Shown here in pieces: positions 1-9,437 of a stretch of DNA of 64,000 nt. Position 1 is the stretch's first letter. Every line of letters begins with the position of its first letter. Origin of the DNA: Nocardia colli (GTDB lineage Bacteria > Actinomycetota > Actinomycetes > Mycobacteriales > Mycobacteriaceae). The DNA lies in contig NZ_VXLC01000014.1 in the NCBI RefSeq assembly GCF_008704205.1, positions 186,001 through 250,000 of the forward strand. Direction: 5' to 3'. Made by a program: the position numbers and the translations under genes. The notes beneath the pieces are model-generated. The model made no database searches. It was given only the letters and a program-made list of their open reading frames with translations, and was not told where the DNA came from.

Positions 1-1572
<1,572 letters not shown>

Positions 1573-1577
1573 TGTAC

Positions 1578-1613
1578 CCGGCTGATCGTCGCGGGGGCGC
1601 GACGATCAGCCGG
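1578..1613. terminator. Bidirectional hairpin between fumarase and AlkB-like gene
   Basis: Perfect 16-bp stem (CCGGCTGATCGTCGCG at 1578-1593 and its complement at 1598-1613) with a GGGG loop. It starts six bases after the fumarase stop and its right arm covers the stop codon of the convergent gene. No T-run, as is common for actinobacterial terminators. Confidence 0.75.
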
Positions 1614-2784
1614 TTGCCCGTCGGTATGCCAGGGTTGCGCGCAACCGGCCCTGTTTGCGCGGTTGGACGTTGGCCAGGGTGATGTCGCCGTTGTAGTGGG
1701 CGAGGACGCGGTGGTCCATCACGATGCGCCACAGCGGGGGGACGGCGGCGAGGACGACCATGGTCGCGTAACCCGCGGGCAGTTGCGGCGCCTGGGCCGA
1801 GCTGCGCAGAGTCTGGTACCGGCGTCCAGGATTGGCGTGGTGGTCGCTGTGCCGCTGCAGGTGGAACAGGAAGATGTTGGTGACCAGGCGGTCGCTGTTC
1901 CAGCTGTCGCGCGGGGAGCAGCGGGCGTAGCGGCCGTTGCTGCGGCGGGCGCGCAGCAGGCCGTAGTGCTCGACGTAGTTCACCGTCTCCAGCAGCGCGA
2001 TGCCGATCACGGCCTGCAGGGCGAGCCAGGGCAGGATGTGCCAGCCGAACAGCGCGATCAGGGTGCCGAACAGCACCACCGTCATCGCCCACGCCTGCAG
2101 GATGTGGTTGTCGATGTCCCACCAGCCGCGTTCCTTGCGCGCGAGCCGTTCGCGTTCGAGGCGGATGGCCGAGCGGAAGCCGCCGCTCACGCTGCGCGGC
2201 AGGAACTCCCAGAGCGATTCGCCGAGCCGGGCGCTGGCCGGGTCCTCCGGCGTCGCGACCCGCACGTGATGTCCGCGATTGTGTTCGACGAAGAAATGGC
2301 CGTAACCCGATTGGGCAAGGGCGATTTTCGCCAGCCAGCGTTCCAGGTGCTCGACCCGGTGCCCGAGTTCGTGCGCGGCATTGATGCCGATGCCGCTGAC
2401 GAAACCGAGCGTCGCGGCCAGGCCGAGCTTGTCCACGACGGTGAGCTCGTCGCCGGCCCACAGGTAGCTGGCGATGCCGAGCCCGAACAGTTGGATCGGC
2501 AGGAAAAGATAGGTGCACCAGCGGTAATAGCGGTCTCCGGAGAGCAGCTCGTAGTCCTCGTCGCGCGGATTCGCGCCGTCCTCGCCGACCACCCAGTCCA
2601 GCACCGGGATGACGATCAGCACGATGATCGGGCCGATCCACCAGAACACCGGCGCGCCGGTGTGCAGCACGAGCTGCGAGGGGAGCAGTGCGCACATCGG
2701 CGCGATCAGGCCGAGCATCCACAGCGGGCGCTTGCGGTCCTGGCCTCGGGGCTGACGACGGTTGATCTGCTTGCTTCTTTCCAT
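1606..2784 (-). CDS. AlkB-type membrane alkane/fatty-acid hydroxylase
   Basis: A 392-residue integral-membrane di-iron monooxygenase of the alkane 1-monooxygenase family, which hydroxylates the terminal carbon of alkanes or related chains using electrons from rubredoxin. The conserved histidine clusters are visible in order: HELGHR, EHNRGHH, NYVEHYG and LQRHSDHH followed by NPGRRYQTL, and there are about six hydrophobic segments. The ATG at 2784 starts a protein of normal family length; a longer frame upstream to 2988 has no family-like sequence. Rubredoxin genes, which often follow alkB, are absent on both sides, so electron donors must be encoded elsewhere. The exact substrate cannot be told from sequence. 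Confidence 0.88.
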   Translation of the reverse strand: MERSKQINRRQPRGQDRKRPLWMLGLIAPMCALLPSQLVLHTGAPVFWWIGPIIVLIVIPVLDWVVGEDGANPRDEDYELLSGDRYYRWCTYLFLPIQLFGLGIASYLWAGDELTVVDKLGLAATLGFVSGIGINAAHELGHRVEHLERWLAKIALAQSGYGHFFVEHNRGHHVRVATPEDPASARLGESLWEFLPRSVSGGFRSAIRLERERLARKERGWWDIDNHILQAWAMTVVLFGTLIALFGWHILPWLALQAVIGIALLETVNYVEHYGLLRARRSNGRYARCSPRDSWNSDRLVTNIFLFHLQRHSDHHANPGRRYQTLRSSAQAPQLPAGYATMVVLAAVPPLWRIVMDHRVLAHYNGDITLANVQPRKQGRLRATLAYRRATG

Positions 2785-2969
2785 GAGATTCCGGCGCCGG
2801 GCAACCGTAATCTGTTGTGACTGCTGAATTATCCACTGTGCGTTTGTTGCTTGTGCTAGCTGAGTCGCCGGGACCGTGGTTCTCGTTACCGGTGTGGAGC
2901 GAAAGCGTTCCGAATTGTGCCAGGCCGCCCGACCCAGCAGGGCAAACGGGTCGTGCCAGACTGGGCGGT

Positions 2970-3827
2970 ATGGCTGGAGGGCAAGCACCGATCTCGAATG
3001 TGTCGGACACCGCTCGCTGGGTGGCCGCGTACCGCGCGCGGGAGACCGCGCGCCCCGACTCGCTGTTCCAGGACCCGTTGGCCGACCGGCTGGCCGGCGA
3101 ACACGGGCACGCGATCGTCGACCAGGCGCCGCGCATCATGCGCAACGGCTGGTCCGTGGTCACTCGCACCAAACTCATCGATGACCTGATCGCGAAGTCG
3201 ATCGCGGAGGGGTGCGATCGGGTACTGAACCTGGCGGCAGGGCTGGACACGCGCCCGTACCGGCTCGCGCTGCCCGCCGGTTTCGTCTGGATCGAGGCGG
3301 ATCTGCCCGAACTGCTCGCGGAGAAGGAGCGCGCGCTGGCGGGGGAGACCCCGCGCGGCGTATTGATCCGGCGCGCAGTCGATCTCGCCGATCCGTCGGC
3401 GCGGGACACGTTCCTCGACGAGGCGCTCGGCCCGCTCGGGCCGGCGGGGGCTCCTGCCACCAAGGCGCTGGTGCTCACCGAGGGGCTGCTGTTCTACCTC
3501 GACGAGGCGACCGTCGCCGATCTGGCCCGCGCTCTGACCAGGCCGGAAATCGCCTGGTGGATGGCCGATCTCACGTTCCGGATGGACCGCATGCGGACCA
3601 GCGCGATGTTCGAGAACGCGCCGATGAAGTTCGATCCGGCCGACGGCCTCGCCTTCTTCGGCGCGCTCGGCTGGCAGCCGGTCGACAGCGAGAACCTGCT
3701 CGTGCAGGCGCGCAAACTGGGCCGCGCCCCCTGGTATCTGCGACCGTTCAGCTACCTCCCGCAGCCCGACCCGCGCAAGCCGCTGCGCAACCCGTGGTCG
3801 GCCGTGGTCCGCTTCCGGCCCGAATAG
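2970..3827 (+). CDS. SAM-dependent methyltransferase, leucine-carboxyl-methyltransferase-like (TIGR00027 type)
   Basis: A 285-residue protein of the class I methyltransferase group that is greatly expanded in Mycobacterium and Nocardia. The SAM-binding motif reads NLAAGLDTRPYRL, with an acidic residue in WIEADLPE (motif II) and the downstream VLTEGLLFYL motif. The start at ATG 2970 (MAGGQAP) matches the typical N-terminus beginning shortly before SVSDTARW-like sequence; the frame is open upstream to 2817 but that part is not family-like. It is divergent from the AlkB-like gene with 185 bp between starts. Substrates of this family are mostly unknown. Confidence 0.85.
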   Translation: MAGGQAPISNVSDTARWVAAYRARETARPDSLFQDPLADRLAGEHGHAIVDQAPRIMRNGWSVVTRTKLIDDLIAKSIAEGCDRVLNLAAGLDTRPYRLALPAGFVWIEADLPELLAEKERALAGETPRGVLIRRAVDLADPSARDTFLDEALGPLGPAGAPATKALVLTEGLLFYLDEATVADLARALTRPEIAWWMADLTFRMDRMRTSAMFENAPMKFDPADGLAFFGALGWQPVDSENLLVQARKLGRAPWYLRPFSYLPQPDPRKPLRNPWSAVVRFRPE

Positions 3828-4031
3828 GTCGCCGGACCGGATCGCCATCGCCGGTCGGGGTTGCTGGCATCTCGGCCGGAAGGCCTGCCGCGTCCGGCTC
3901 CGATTCCCCCGATATCGCGTCGATTGGGCGGCGAGTATGCGGGCTGAGCTGGGCGTTCGATTTTCGTGGAGGCTTTTGTGCGGACACACAAATGTCACCC
4001 CGATCGCCGGGGTGATGCTGGGGGTTCGCGA

Positions 4032-4071
4032 GGCACCCTTAGCGATGTACATCGTTGAGTCCAAGGGTGCC
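4032..4071. promoter_or_regulatory. Nested inverted repeat upstream of the RHH gene, candidate operator
   Basis: Outer arms GGCACCCTT (4032-4040) and AAGGGTGCC (4063-4071) enclose a second perfect 12-bp palindrome CGATGTACATCG (4043-4054). It ends 36 bp before the ribbon-helix-helix gene, whose product type commonly represses its own promoter at such sites. The rest of the 3828-4107 gap holds no gene that I can support. Confidence 0.45.
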
Positions 4072-4107
4072 GTTCATCGCAGATGCCATTGAAGGTCGAG
4101 GAGGGCA

Positions 4108-4575
4108 ATGAGTACGTCCAGGGTCATCACGACAACACTGCGTCTCTCGCAATCCGCCAGCCGCCGGTTGGCCGCACGTGCCGCGCGCGAGGGTACAACT
4201 TCTACCGCATTGCTCGACCGCCTCATCCGGGAGGGCGTCGATCAGCTCGATCATCCCGGCATCGTGTTCCGCGGGCCGATGAACGATCGGCGCGCCGCGC
4301 TGGTCGCGGGCCCGGACGTGTGGGAAGTCGTTGCCCGCCTACAAGAATTGGACGGTCCGGTCGAGCGCCGCATCGAGGTGCTGAGCGCGAAGTCCAGCCT
4401 GCACTCCACCAAGATCAAGATCGCCATCGAGTACGCCCGCGACCACGGCAGCGAGATCATCGAGCGGATCGGGCGCAATCGTGAAGCGGCCGAGGCGATT
4501 CGCCGCCCGATGCCGGTGCGCACGCCGGTCGCCGAACGCGACCACCTCACCCTGGTCACTCCGCTGCGCGAGTGA
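4108..4575 (+). CDS. Ribbon-helix-helix (CopG-like) DNA-binding protein with DUF433-like segment
   Basis: A 155-residue protein preceded by a strong ribosome site (GAGGAGGG). Residues 6-48 (VITTTLRLSQSASRRLAARA and on) have the beta-strand, helix, helix pattern of a CopG/Arc ribbon-helix-helix domain. The next part, HPGIVFRGPMNDRRAA with a following DVWEVV, resembles the DUF433 region found in VapB-like antitoxins. The remainder is charged and helical. No toxin gene is adjacent on the same strand, so it may be an orphan antitoxin or a stand-alone regulator; the MazF-like pair lies 0.5 kb downstream. Family assignment is by pattern only. Confidence 0.65.
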   Translation: MSTSRVITTTLRLSQSASRRLAARAAREGTTSTALLDRLIREGVDQLDHPGIVFRGPMNDRRAALVAGPDVWEVVARLQELDGPVERRIEVLSAKSSLHSTKIKIAIEYARDHGSEIIERIGRNREAAEAIRRPMPVRTPVAERDHLTLVTPLRE

Positions 4576-5039
4576 TTCGGCCGAATTGTCCGGTGTCGTA
4601 GTCGAATTGTCCGTTGTAGTGGCTGTTCACATCGATGGGGAGCGAATGTGGACACTTTCGCCACCTGTGCACAAACCACTCGGCCTGCGGACGCACACCC
4701 TTCCTTCAGCCCGGGGTGTCGTCCGCAGCCGGATCGGGGGATGTGGGCGAGAACGGTACGGTCGTGAAACTCGGTAAACCACCGCAATTTTCGCGAATCG
4801 GACTGGTAGCAACCGGCCACACAATGTGATCCACAGCACTGGGATAGATTGTGGATAACCTCCGTTCCTTGTGGATGAAGCATTTGCCACGCAACGGATT
4901 TCGGGTAAGCATGGGCCATGCATATCGACTATGACTCCTCGTCAAACGCACGCCACGGCCGAGGGTTGCCATTTGCCGCGCCGAATGCTCCGCGCCGCGC
5001 TGCGGCCTACGTTCTTCCCGTACGGGGCCGGGTGATCGT
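4576..5039. other. Gene-free stretch with a cluster of five DnaA-box-like 9-mers
   Basis: No credible gene is seen in these 464 bases. Within 232 bp there are five sites close to TTATCCACA/TTGTCCACA: minus-strand GTGTCCACA (4647-4655), minus-strand TTGTGCACA (4666-4674), plus-strand TGATCCACA (4827-4835), a perfect minus-strand TTATCCACA (4850-4858) and minus-strand TCATCCACA (4870-4878). The four imperfect ones each differ by one base. The flanking genes are not those of oriC (dnaA, dnaN), so a DnaA-titration or regulatory site is the more likely reading. Confidence 0.45.
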
Positions 5040-5282
5040 ATGATGTTGAGTATGAAGGCCCGGATGACGTTGAGTCTCGAACAGGCCACCGCCGACTACA
5101 TCACCAAGCAGGCGGCGGCCGCAGGCGGGAACGTGTCCGCCTGGGTCGAGCGGCACTTCCGGGAGCAAGCGCTCCGCGAATCGGTCGCGTCCTACGTCGA
5201 GTGGGACGCCGCGAACCCCGGTTACGCCGAGGCGGCCGCGGAAGAAGCCGAGGCCGCGGCGCGCGAAGCCGGCCTCGCGTGA
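5040..5282 (+). CDS. Antitoxin of a MazEF/PemIK-like pair
   Basis: An 80-residue protein whose N-terminal half (MTLSLEQATADYITKQAAAA) fits a ribbon-helix-helix DNA-binding domain. The C-terminus is a short alanine/glutamate-rich helix ending AAREAGLA, the kind of tail that wraps around a toxin. Its stop overlaps the toxin start by four bases (GTGA, 5279-5282), indicating translational coupling. The start is uncertain: ATG codons at 5040, 5043, 5052 and 5064 are all in frame and none has a clear ribosome site. Antitoxin function is inferred from size, context and the partner. Confidence 0.75.
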   Translation: MMLSMKARMTLSLEQATADYITKQAAAAGGNVSAWVERHFREQALRESVASYVEWDAANPGYAEAAAEEAEAAAREAGLA

Positions 5283-5584
5283 ATCGCGGGGAAGTCTGGA
5301 GCTACGCGCCGATCATCAACCGTCCCGGGGTGTCGACCCGGCGGTTGATCATCAGTGCCGCGCCGATCAACGAGAACCCGCAGCTGAAGGTCGTGCTGAC
5401 GCTGCACGTCCTCGACTCCGACCCCGGCGGTCTCCTGGCCGTCGACCTGACGCCGCACGGCTGGGCGTCCGCGTTGCACCCGGAGGCAACTGTGCGCGGA
5501 CGGCTCGACGAGTGTGTCGGCGTCGCGGATACCGACACGATGGAACGAGTATCGGCAGCGCTGCGAGCAGCGCAAGATCTCTGA
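5279..5584 (+). CDS. MazF/PemK-like endoribonuclease toxin
   Basis: A 101-residue protein starting at GTG 5279, inside the antitoxin stop. It begins NRGEVWSYAP, the characteristic MazF-type opening (RGEVW), followed by a GVSTRRLIISAAPIN strand region and a C-terminal helix. MazF toxins cleave single-stranded RNA at short motifs. The length and the four-base overlap with an upstream ribbon-helix-helix antitoxin are typical. The family arginine after the RGEVW strand and the later Ser/Thr region cannot be checked exactly without alignment, so activity is inferred rather than seen. Confidence 0.75.
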   Translation: MNRGEVWSYAPIINRPGVSTRRLIISAAPINENPQLKVVLTLHVLDSDPGGLLAVDLTPHGWASALHPEATVRGRLDECVGVADTDTMERVSAALRAAQDL

Positions 5585-5636
5585 GTGTCGGCGGCGACTT
5601 CGGTCGTCGCCGACCTCGGCCGTTACCATCGCCGAC

Positions 5637-6167
5637 ATGGTGTTACGGAGTGGTGTGCGGAAACGGCTGGCGCTCGGTCTGCCGGTGGCGGTGTTGCCCG
5701 CGCTGGTCGCGACGGGTTTGACGGCGCCGCAGGCGGCGGCGGAGCGGGGCGTGGCGATCGATCAGCGGGAGGCGCTGGGGTCGGCGGCCGGGACCGAGGG
5801 GTTGGAGCCGGGGCTCGCGGTGGCGTACTCGCTGGCCGAATCCGAGGCGCATGCGCAGGGCGTGCCGTTGTCCATCACCTCCGGGTATCGCACGCCCGGC
5901 GAACAGCAGCAGCTGTGGGACAACGGACTGGCCACCTACGGCAGCCCGGATGTGGCGCGCCGGTGGGTGCTGCCGCCCGAGGAGTCGACGCACGTGTCCG
6001 GCAAGGCGGTCGATGTCGGCCCGCTCGAAGGGGCACAGTGGCTGGAGGCCAACGGAACCCGCTGGGGTCTGTGCCGGATGTACGACAACGAGTGGTGGCA
6101 TTTCGAGTTGAACACCGCGCCCGGCGGGGTCTGCCCGCCGATGCGCCCGGACGCCAGTAGCCGCTAG
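5637..6167 (+). CDS. Exported M15-family D,D-carboxypeptidase (VanY-like)
   Basis: A 176-residue zinc peptidase that acts on cell-wall peptidoglycan. An N-terminal signal peptide is evident (basic VRKR, hydrophobic ALGLPVAVLPALVATGL, then small residues AAAE). The M15B motifs follow: ITSGYRTPGEQQQLW, the metal-binding STHVSGKAVDVG (SxHxxGxAxD) and EWWHFEL. Start ATG 5637 has no ribosome site; TACCAT at 5624-5629 could be a -10 box placing the transcript start at the ATG. It is convergent with the next gene, with seven bases between stops and no hairpin. Confidence 0.88.
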   Translation: MVLRSGVRKRLALGLPVAVLPALVATGLTAPQAAAERGVAIDQREALGSAAGTEGLEPGLAVAYSLAESEAHAQGVPLSITSGYRTPGEQQQLWDNGLATYGSPDVARRWVLPPEESTHVSGKAVDVGPLEGAQWLEANGTRWGLCRMYDNEWWHFELNTAPGGVCPPMRPDASSR

Positions 6168-6174
6168 CGAGACC

Positions 6175-7047
6175 TCATTCCCGCAGTAGATCGATGATCT
6201 TGGTCTCGTTGAGCTCGCCGTAGCCGGCGTCCACGAGTCGGCTGAAGATGTCGTGCGCGGCATGGCCCAGCGCGGCCGGTCCGTGCACGTCATCGGACAA
6301 CTCGACGCCGATGCGGGTGTCCTTCAAACGCAGCGTGCCGGTGAACGCGATATCGCGGTCGTGCCCGCCGTCGAGCATCAAACGACCGACGCGCGCCACG
6401 TTGGGGCTCCCGGAAATGCTGTGGGCGAGCGTGTCGACGACGGTCGCCAGGTCGAGTCCGGCCAGCTCCGCGACCCGCAGGGCCTCCGCCGTCGCCGCGA
6501 TCTGGATGGAGCCGAACAGGTTCTGCACCAGCTTGTACGCGGTGCCCGCGCCGACCGCGCCGAAGTGGATGATGTTGGTGCACAGCGGTTCCAGCAGCGG
6601 CCGGGCGGCTTCGAGATCCGTCGGGTCGCCGCCGACGAACAGCGTCAACCGACCGGCCGCCGCCGCGGACGGCAGCCCGGTGACGGGGGAGTCGAGGTAC
6701 CGAAGCCCTTGCGCGCCAGCCTGTTTCGCCAGCTGCAACACCCACGGCCGGGAGATCGTCGAGCACTCCACCGCGAACGCGCCCGGCGTCACCGCACCCG
6801 CCAAAGCACCGTCCGCACCGAGCCACACCGCCTGCGACGCTTCGTCATCGGCCATCATCGAAATGATCGCGTCGGCCCCATCCGCCGCCGCCCGGGGCGT
6901 CGCCGCAGCGACCGCCCCGGCCGAAATCAGTTCCGCGGCTTTGTCGGCCGACCGATTGAACACGGCCACCTCGTGCCCGGCGGCCAGCATCCGCGCCGCC
7001 ATCCCCGACCCCATCCGACCCGCCCCGAGAAAGCCAATTTTCGCCAT
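6175..7047 (-). CDS. NAD(P)-dependent 3-hydroxyisobutyrate dehydrogenase family oxidoreductase
   Basis: A 290-residue beta-hydroxyacid dehydrogenase. The Rossmann nucleotide motif GFLGAGRMGSGMA is at the N-terminus with FNRS after the second strand. The substrate-binding DSPVTGLPSAAAAG motif and the catalytic lysine segment GTAYKLVQNLF are present, as is the C-terminal LKDTRIG helix. Family members oxidise 3-hydroxyisobutyrate, tartronate semialdehyde or related short hydroxyacids; the substrate cannot be assigned here. It is divergent from the TetR gene at 7130, whose product could regulate it. Confidence 0.88.
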   Translation of the reverse strand: MAKIGFLGAGRMGSGMAARMLAAGHEVAVFNRSADKAAELISAGAVAAATPRAAADGADAIISMMADDEASQAVWLGADGALAGAVTPGAFAVECSTISRPWVLQLAKQAGAQGLRYLDSPVTGLPSAAAAGRLTLFVGGDPTDLEAARPLLEPLCTNIIHFGAVGAGTAYKLVQNLFGSIQIAATAEALRVAELAGLDLATVVDTLAHSISGSPNVARVGRLMLDGGHDRDIAFTGTLRLKDTRIGVELSDDVHGPAALGHAAHDIFSRLVDAGYGELNETKIIDLLRE

Positions 7048-7050
7048 CCC

Positions 7051-7102
7051 GGCACCCTACCGAGCCCCGGTTGGCCGAAGCCGGGCTCGGGTCGCCGGTG
7101 CC
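7051..7102. promoter_or_regulatory. Two-part inverted repeat in a divergent promoter region
   Basis: Between the dehydrogenase (minus) and TetR (plus) starts, GGCACC (7051-7056) pairs with GGTGCC (7097-7102), and CCGAGCCCCGG (7060-7070) pairs with CCGGGCTCGG (7081-7090) with one bulged base. It may be an operator for the TetR protein or a transcript hairpin. Confidence 0.35.
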
Positions 7103-7129
7103 TGAACCATCAGCTGTCAGACTGCGAAG

Positions 7130-7780
7130 ATGAACGAATCGGTGCGGCGCCGCGGGCGCCCGGCCAGGCTCTCGCAGGACGCGATCCTTCTGGCCGCGCA
7201 GGAGATCGTCGAGTCCGCCGGGATCGACGCGCTGACCATGCGGGCCGTCGCGGAGCGACTGTCCAGTTCGCCGATGGCGATCTACCGGCACGTCCGGGAC
7301 AAGGACGAACTGCTGCTGTTGCTGCTGGACCGCGCCGCGGCCGGGCTCGAACGTCCCGAGTTGCCCGCGGATCCGCGGCAGCGGTTGCAGGTTCTCTGGC
7401 GGTTCCTGCACGACGAGCTCGCCGCGCGTCCGTGGCTGGTCGGCGTGCTCGCGAGCGGTGACCTGGCCGGGAAATCGATCCTGTGGCTGGTCGAGGAGAT
7501 GTTGCAGGCATTCATGGCGTCCGGGCTCTCCGCGATCCGGGCGGGCGCCGCGTATCGGGCGGTGTGGCAATACACCGTCGGCGTGCTGACCATTCGCATA
7601 GCCACCGAGCGCACCACCGCCGCGCTGGATCGTCCGCGCTTCCAGGTCGAGATGATCGCCGCCGCCGACCCGGCGCAGACCCCGGCCGTCGCCGCGTTCG
7701 GCGGCGACTGGCCGCACGCCTTCGACAACTACGACTTCGGACTGAACGCACTGCTAGACGGGTTGATTCCGTGCTCTTGA
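7130..7780 (+). CDS. TetR-family regulator with TetR_C-type ligand domain
   Basis: A 216-residue repressor. Residues 9-55 form the DNA-binding domain (GRPARLSQDAILLAAQEIV, then TMRAVAERLSSSPMAIYRHV), close to the TetR/TetR_C_1 group in which the recognition helix reads MAIYRHVRDKDELL. The C-terminal half is helical and presumably binds a ligand. It is followed after 52 bp by a flavoprotein gene on the same strand, and an 8-bp-arm palindrome sits in that gap over a likely promoter, so it probably controls the flavoprotein. It also lies divergent from the dehydrogenase gene. Confidence 0.88.
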   Translation: MNESVRRRGRPARLSQDAILLAAQEIVESAGIDALTMRAVAERLSSSPMAIYRHVRDKDELLLLLLDRAAAGLERPELPADPRQRLQVLWRFLHDELAARPWLVGVLASGDLAGKSILWLVEEMLQAFMASGLSAIRAGAAYRAVWQYTVGVLTIRIATERTTAALDRPRFQVEMIAAADPAQTPAVAAFGGDWPHAFDNYDFGLNALLDGLIPCS

Positions 7781-7815
7781 CAACCCCTCGCCTATTTTGT
7801 GTACTTATACACAAA
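7777..7815 (+). promoter_or_regulatory. Promoter with overlapping palindromic operator upstream of the flavoprotein
   Basis: A consensus -35 TTGACA (7777-7782) overlaps the TetR stop codon. Seventeen to nineteen bases later the palindrome TTTGTGTA-CTTA-TACACAAA (7796-7815) covers the position of the -10 box. This is the usual arrangement for a TetR-type repressor site. Confidence 0.55.
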
Positions 7816-7832
7816 TAAGCGAGGAGAGAGTC

Positions 7833-9437
7833 ATGATCGAGGCGGACGTAGTGGTGATCGGCTCGGGCGCGGCCGGTTTGGCGGCAGCGCTGGCGGCGGC
7901 CGACGGGGGAGCCGAGGTGGTGGTGCTGGAGGCGTCGGCGCGCTGGGGCGGATCGACCGCGGTGTCCGGCGGTCAGGTGTGGGCCCCGGCCAACCATCGG
8001 ATGCTCGAGGCGGGCTTCGCCGACTCGGCCGAGGAGGCGCTGACCTACTGCCGGACCGTGGCGCCCGGACGCGACGAGGTGCTGGTGGAGACGTTCGTGC
8101 GGACCGTGCCCGAGGTGGTGCGTTTCGTCGAGGAGCGCACGCCGATCCGGTTCACTCCGGTGCCGTCCTACCCGGATACCTTCGTCGAGCTGCCCGGCGG
8201 CAAGACCGCCCGCCACGTCGAAGTGTCGCCACAGGACCTCGGTGATCTCGGCGACCTGTCCGAACTGGTCTGGCCCGCACCGTTTTTCGCGCCGGTGCTG
8301 ACCAATCAGGAAGCGATGGAGACCCATCTGTTCGCCGGTGGGCCGCCGCCGATGGAGCTCATCGGACAGCGCATGTCCGCCGGGGTGGTGACGCTCGGTG
8401 CCGGCCTCATCGTCGGCCTGCTGCACGGCTGCCGGAAGGCGGGCGTCCATCTCATCCGGGACTGCCGAGTGACCGAACTGATCCGTGACGGAGACGGTCG
8501 AGTCACCGGGGTGCGCACCGCCGATCCGCTGCGCTCCGTGCGTGCGGACCGCGGCGTCGTGCTCGCGTCCGGCGGTTTCGAACACGATCCGGTCCTGCGC
8601 GCGCAACTGCTGTCCGGGCCGCTCACCCATCCGGTGACGCCGCCCGTCCAGCACGGCGACGGGCTGCGGATGGCCGGACTGGTCGGCGCGGCCCTGGCGT
8701 ACACCGGCGAATACTGGTCCTGGCCCGCCTATCAGGCGCCCGGCCGGACCTGGCCCGATCCGGCCGGAACCGCCCAGCCGCAACTCGCCGTCATGGAACG
8801 CTCACTGCCGCACGTGCTGTGGGTGAACCCCGTCGGCCGCCGCTTCGTCAACGAGTCCAGCCACAACTGCGCCGCCGCCTTCGCCGAACTCGATCCCAAC
8901 ACCCACCACCCGCGCAACCTGCCCGCCTGGGCAATCGGCGACGCGCAATTCCGCGCCAGGTATTCGGTCGCGGGCATCCCTGCCGGCACCCCCGCACCGG
9001 ACTGGCTGATCACCGCCGGCAGCCTCGCCGAACTCGCCGGACTCCTCGACATCGACCCGAAAACGTTGGAGCAAACCATCACTCGCTTCAACGCCATGGC
9101 CGAGGCCGGCCGGGACGACGACTTCCAGCGCGGCCGCACCCGCTACGAACACGCCTTCGGCGATCCGTCCGCCGCACACCCGAACCTCGGACCGGTAAGC
9201 GAGCCACCGTTTTTCGCCGTCCCCGTCTATCCGAGCGCCGTCGGCACCAAGGGCGGCCCGCGCACCGACGAACGCGCCCGCGTCCTCGACTGGTCCGGCA
9301 ACCCCATCCCCGGCCTCTACGCCGCGGGCAACGCGGCCGCCGCAGTCTTCGGCCCCGGCACCTTCGCCGGCGGCCTGACCGTCGCCTCCGCCCTCACCTG
9401 GGGCTGGATCGCCGGCCACGACCTCACCACGGCGTAA
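7833..9437 (+). CDS. FAD-dependent oxidoreductase, fumarate-reductase / 3-ketosteroid-dehydrogenase-like
   Basis: A 534-residue flavoprotein preceded by GAGGAGAG. The FAD-binding GSGAAG motif is at residues 10-15, followed by VVLEASARWGGSTAVSGGQV, a signature shared by flavocytochrome-c fumarate reductases and 3-oxosteroid 1-dehydrogenases. The C-terminal GLYAAGNAAAAVFGPGTFAGG segment completes the FAD domain. Such enzymes in Nocardia and Rhodococcus often dehydrogenate steroids or related ketones, but the active-site tyrosines of true KstD were not confirmed, so the substrate is left open. Control by the upstream TetR protein is inferred from the operator. Confidence 0.85.
   Translation: MIEADVVVIGSGAAGLAAALAAADGGAEVVVLEASARWGGSTAVSGGQVWAPANHRMLEAGFADSAEEALTYCRTVAPGRDEVLVETFVRTVPEVVRFVEERTPIRFTPVPSYPDTFVELPGGKTARHVEVSPQDLGDLGDLSELVWPAPFFAPVLTNQEAMETHLFAGGPPPMELIGQRMSAGVVTLGAGLIVGLLHGCRKAGVHLIRDCRVTELIRDGDGRVTGVRTADPLRSVRADRGVVLASGGFEHDPVLRAQLLSGPLTHPVTPPVQHGDGLRMAGLVGAALAYTGEYWSWPAYQAPGRTWPDPAGTAQPQLAVMERSLPHVLWVNPVGRRFVNESSHNCAAAFAELDPNTHHPRNLPAWAIGDAQFRARYSVAGIPAGTPAPDWLITAGSLAELAGLLDIDPKTLEQTITRFNAMAEAGRDDDFQRGRTRYEHAFGDPSAAHPNLGPVSEPPFFAVPVYPSAVGTKGGPRTDERARVLDWSGNPIPGLYAAGNAAAAVFGPGTFAGGLTVASALTWGWIAGHDLTTA

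Noticed and set aside
4576..5039. Chromosomal origin oriC
   Set aside because: DnaA-like boxes are present, but dnaA, dnaN, gyrB and rpmH are not; a titration or regulatory site is more likely.
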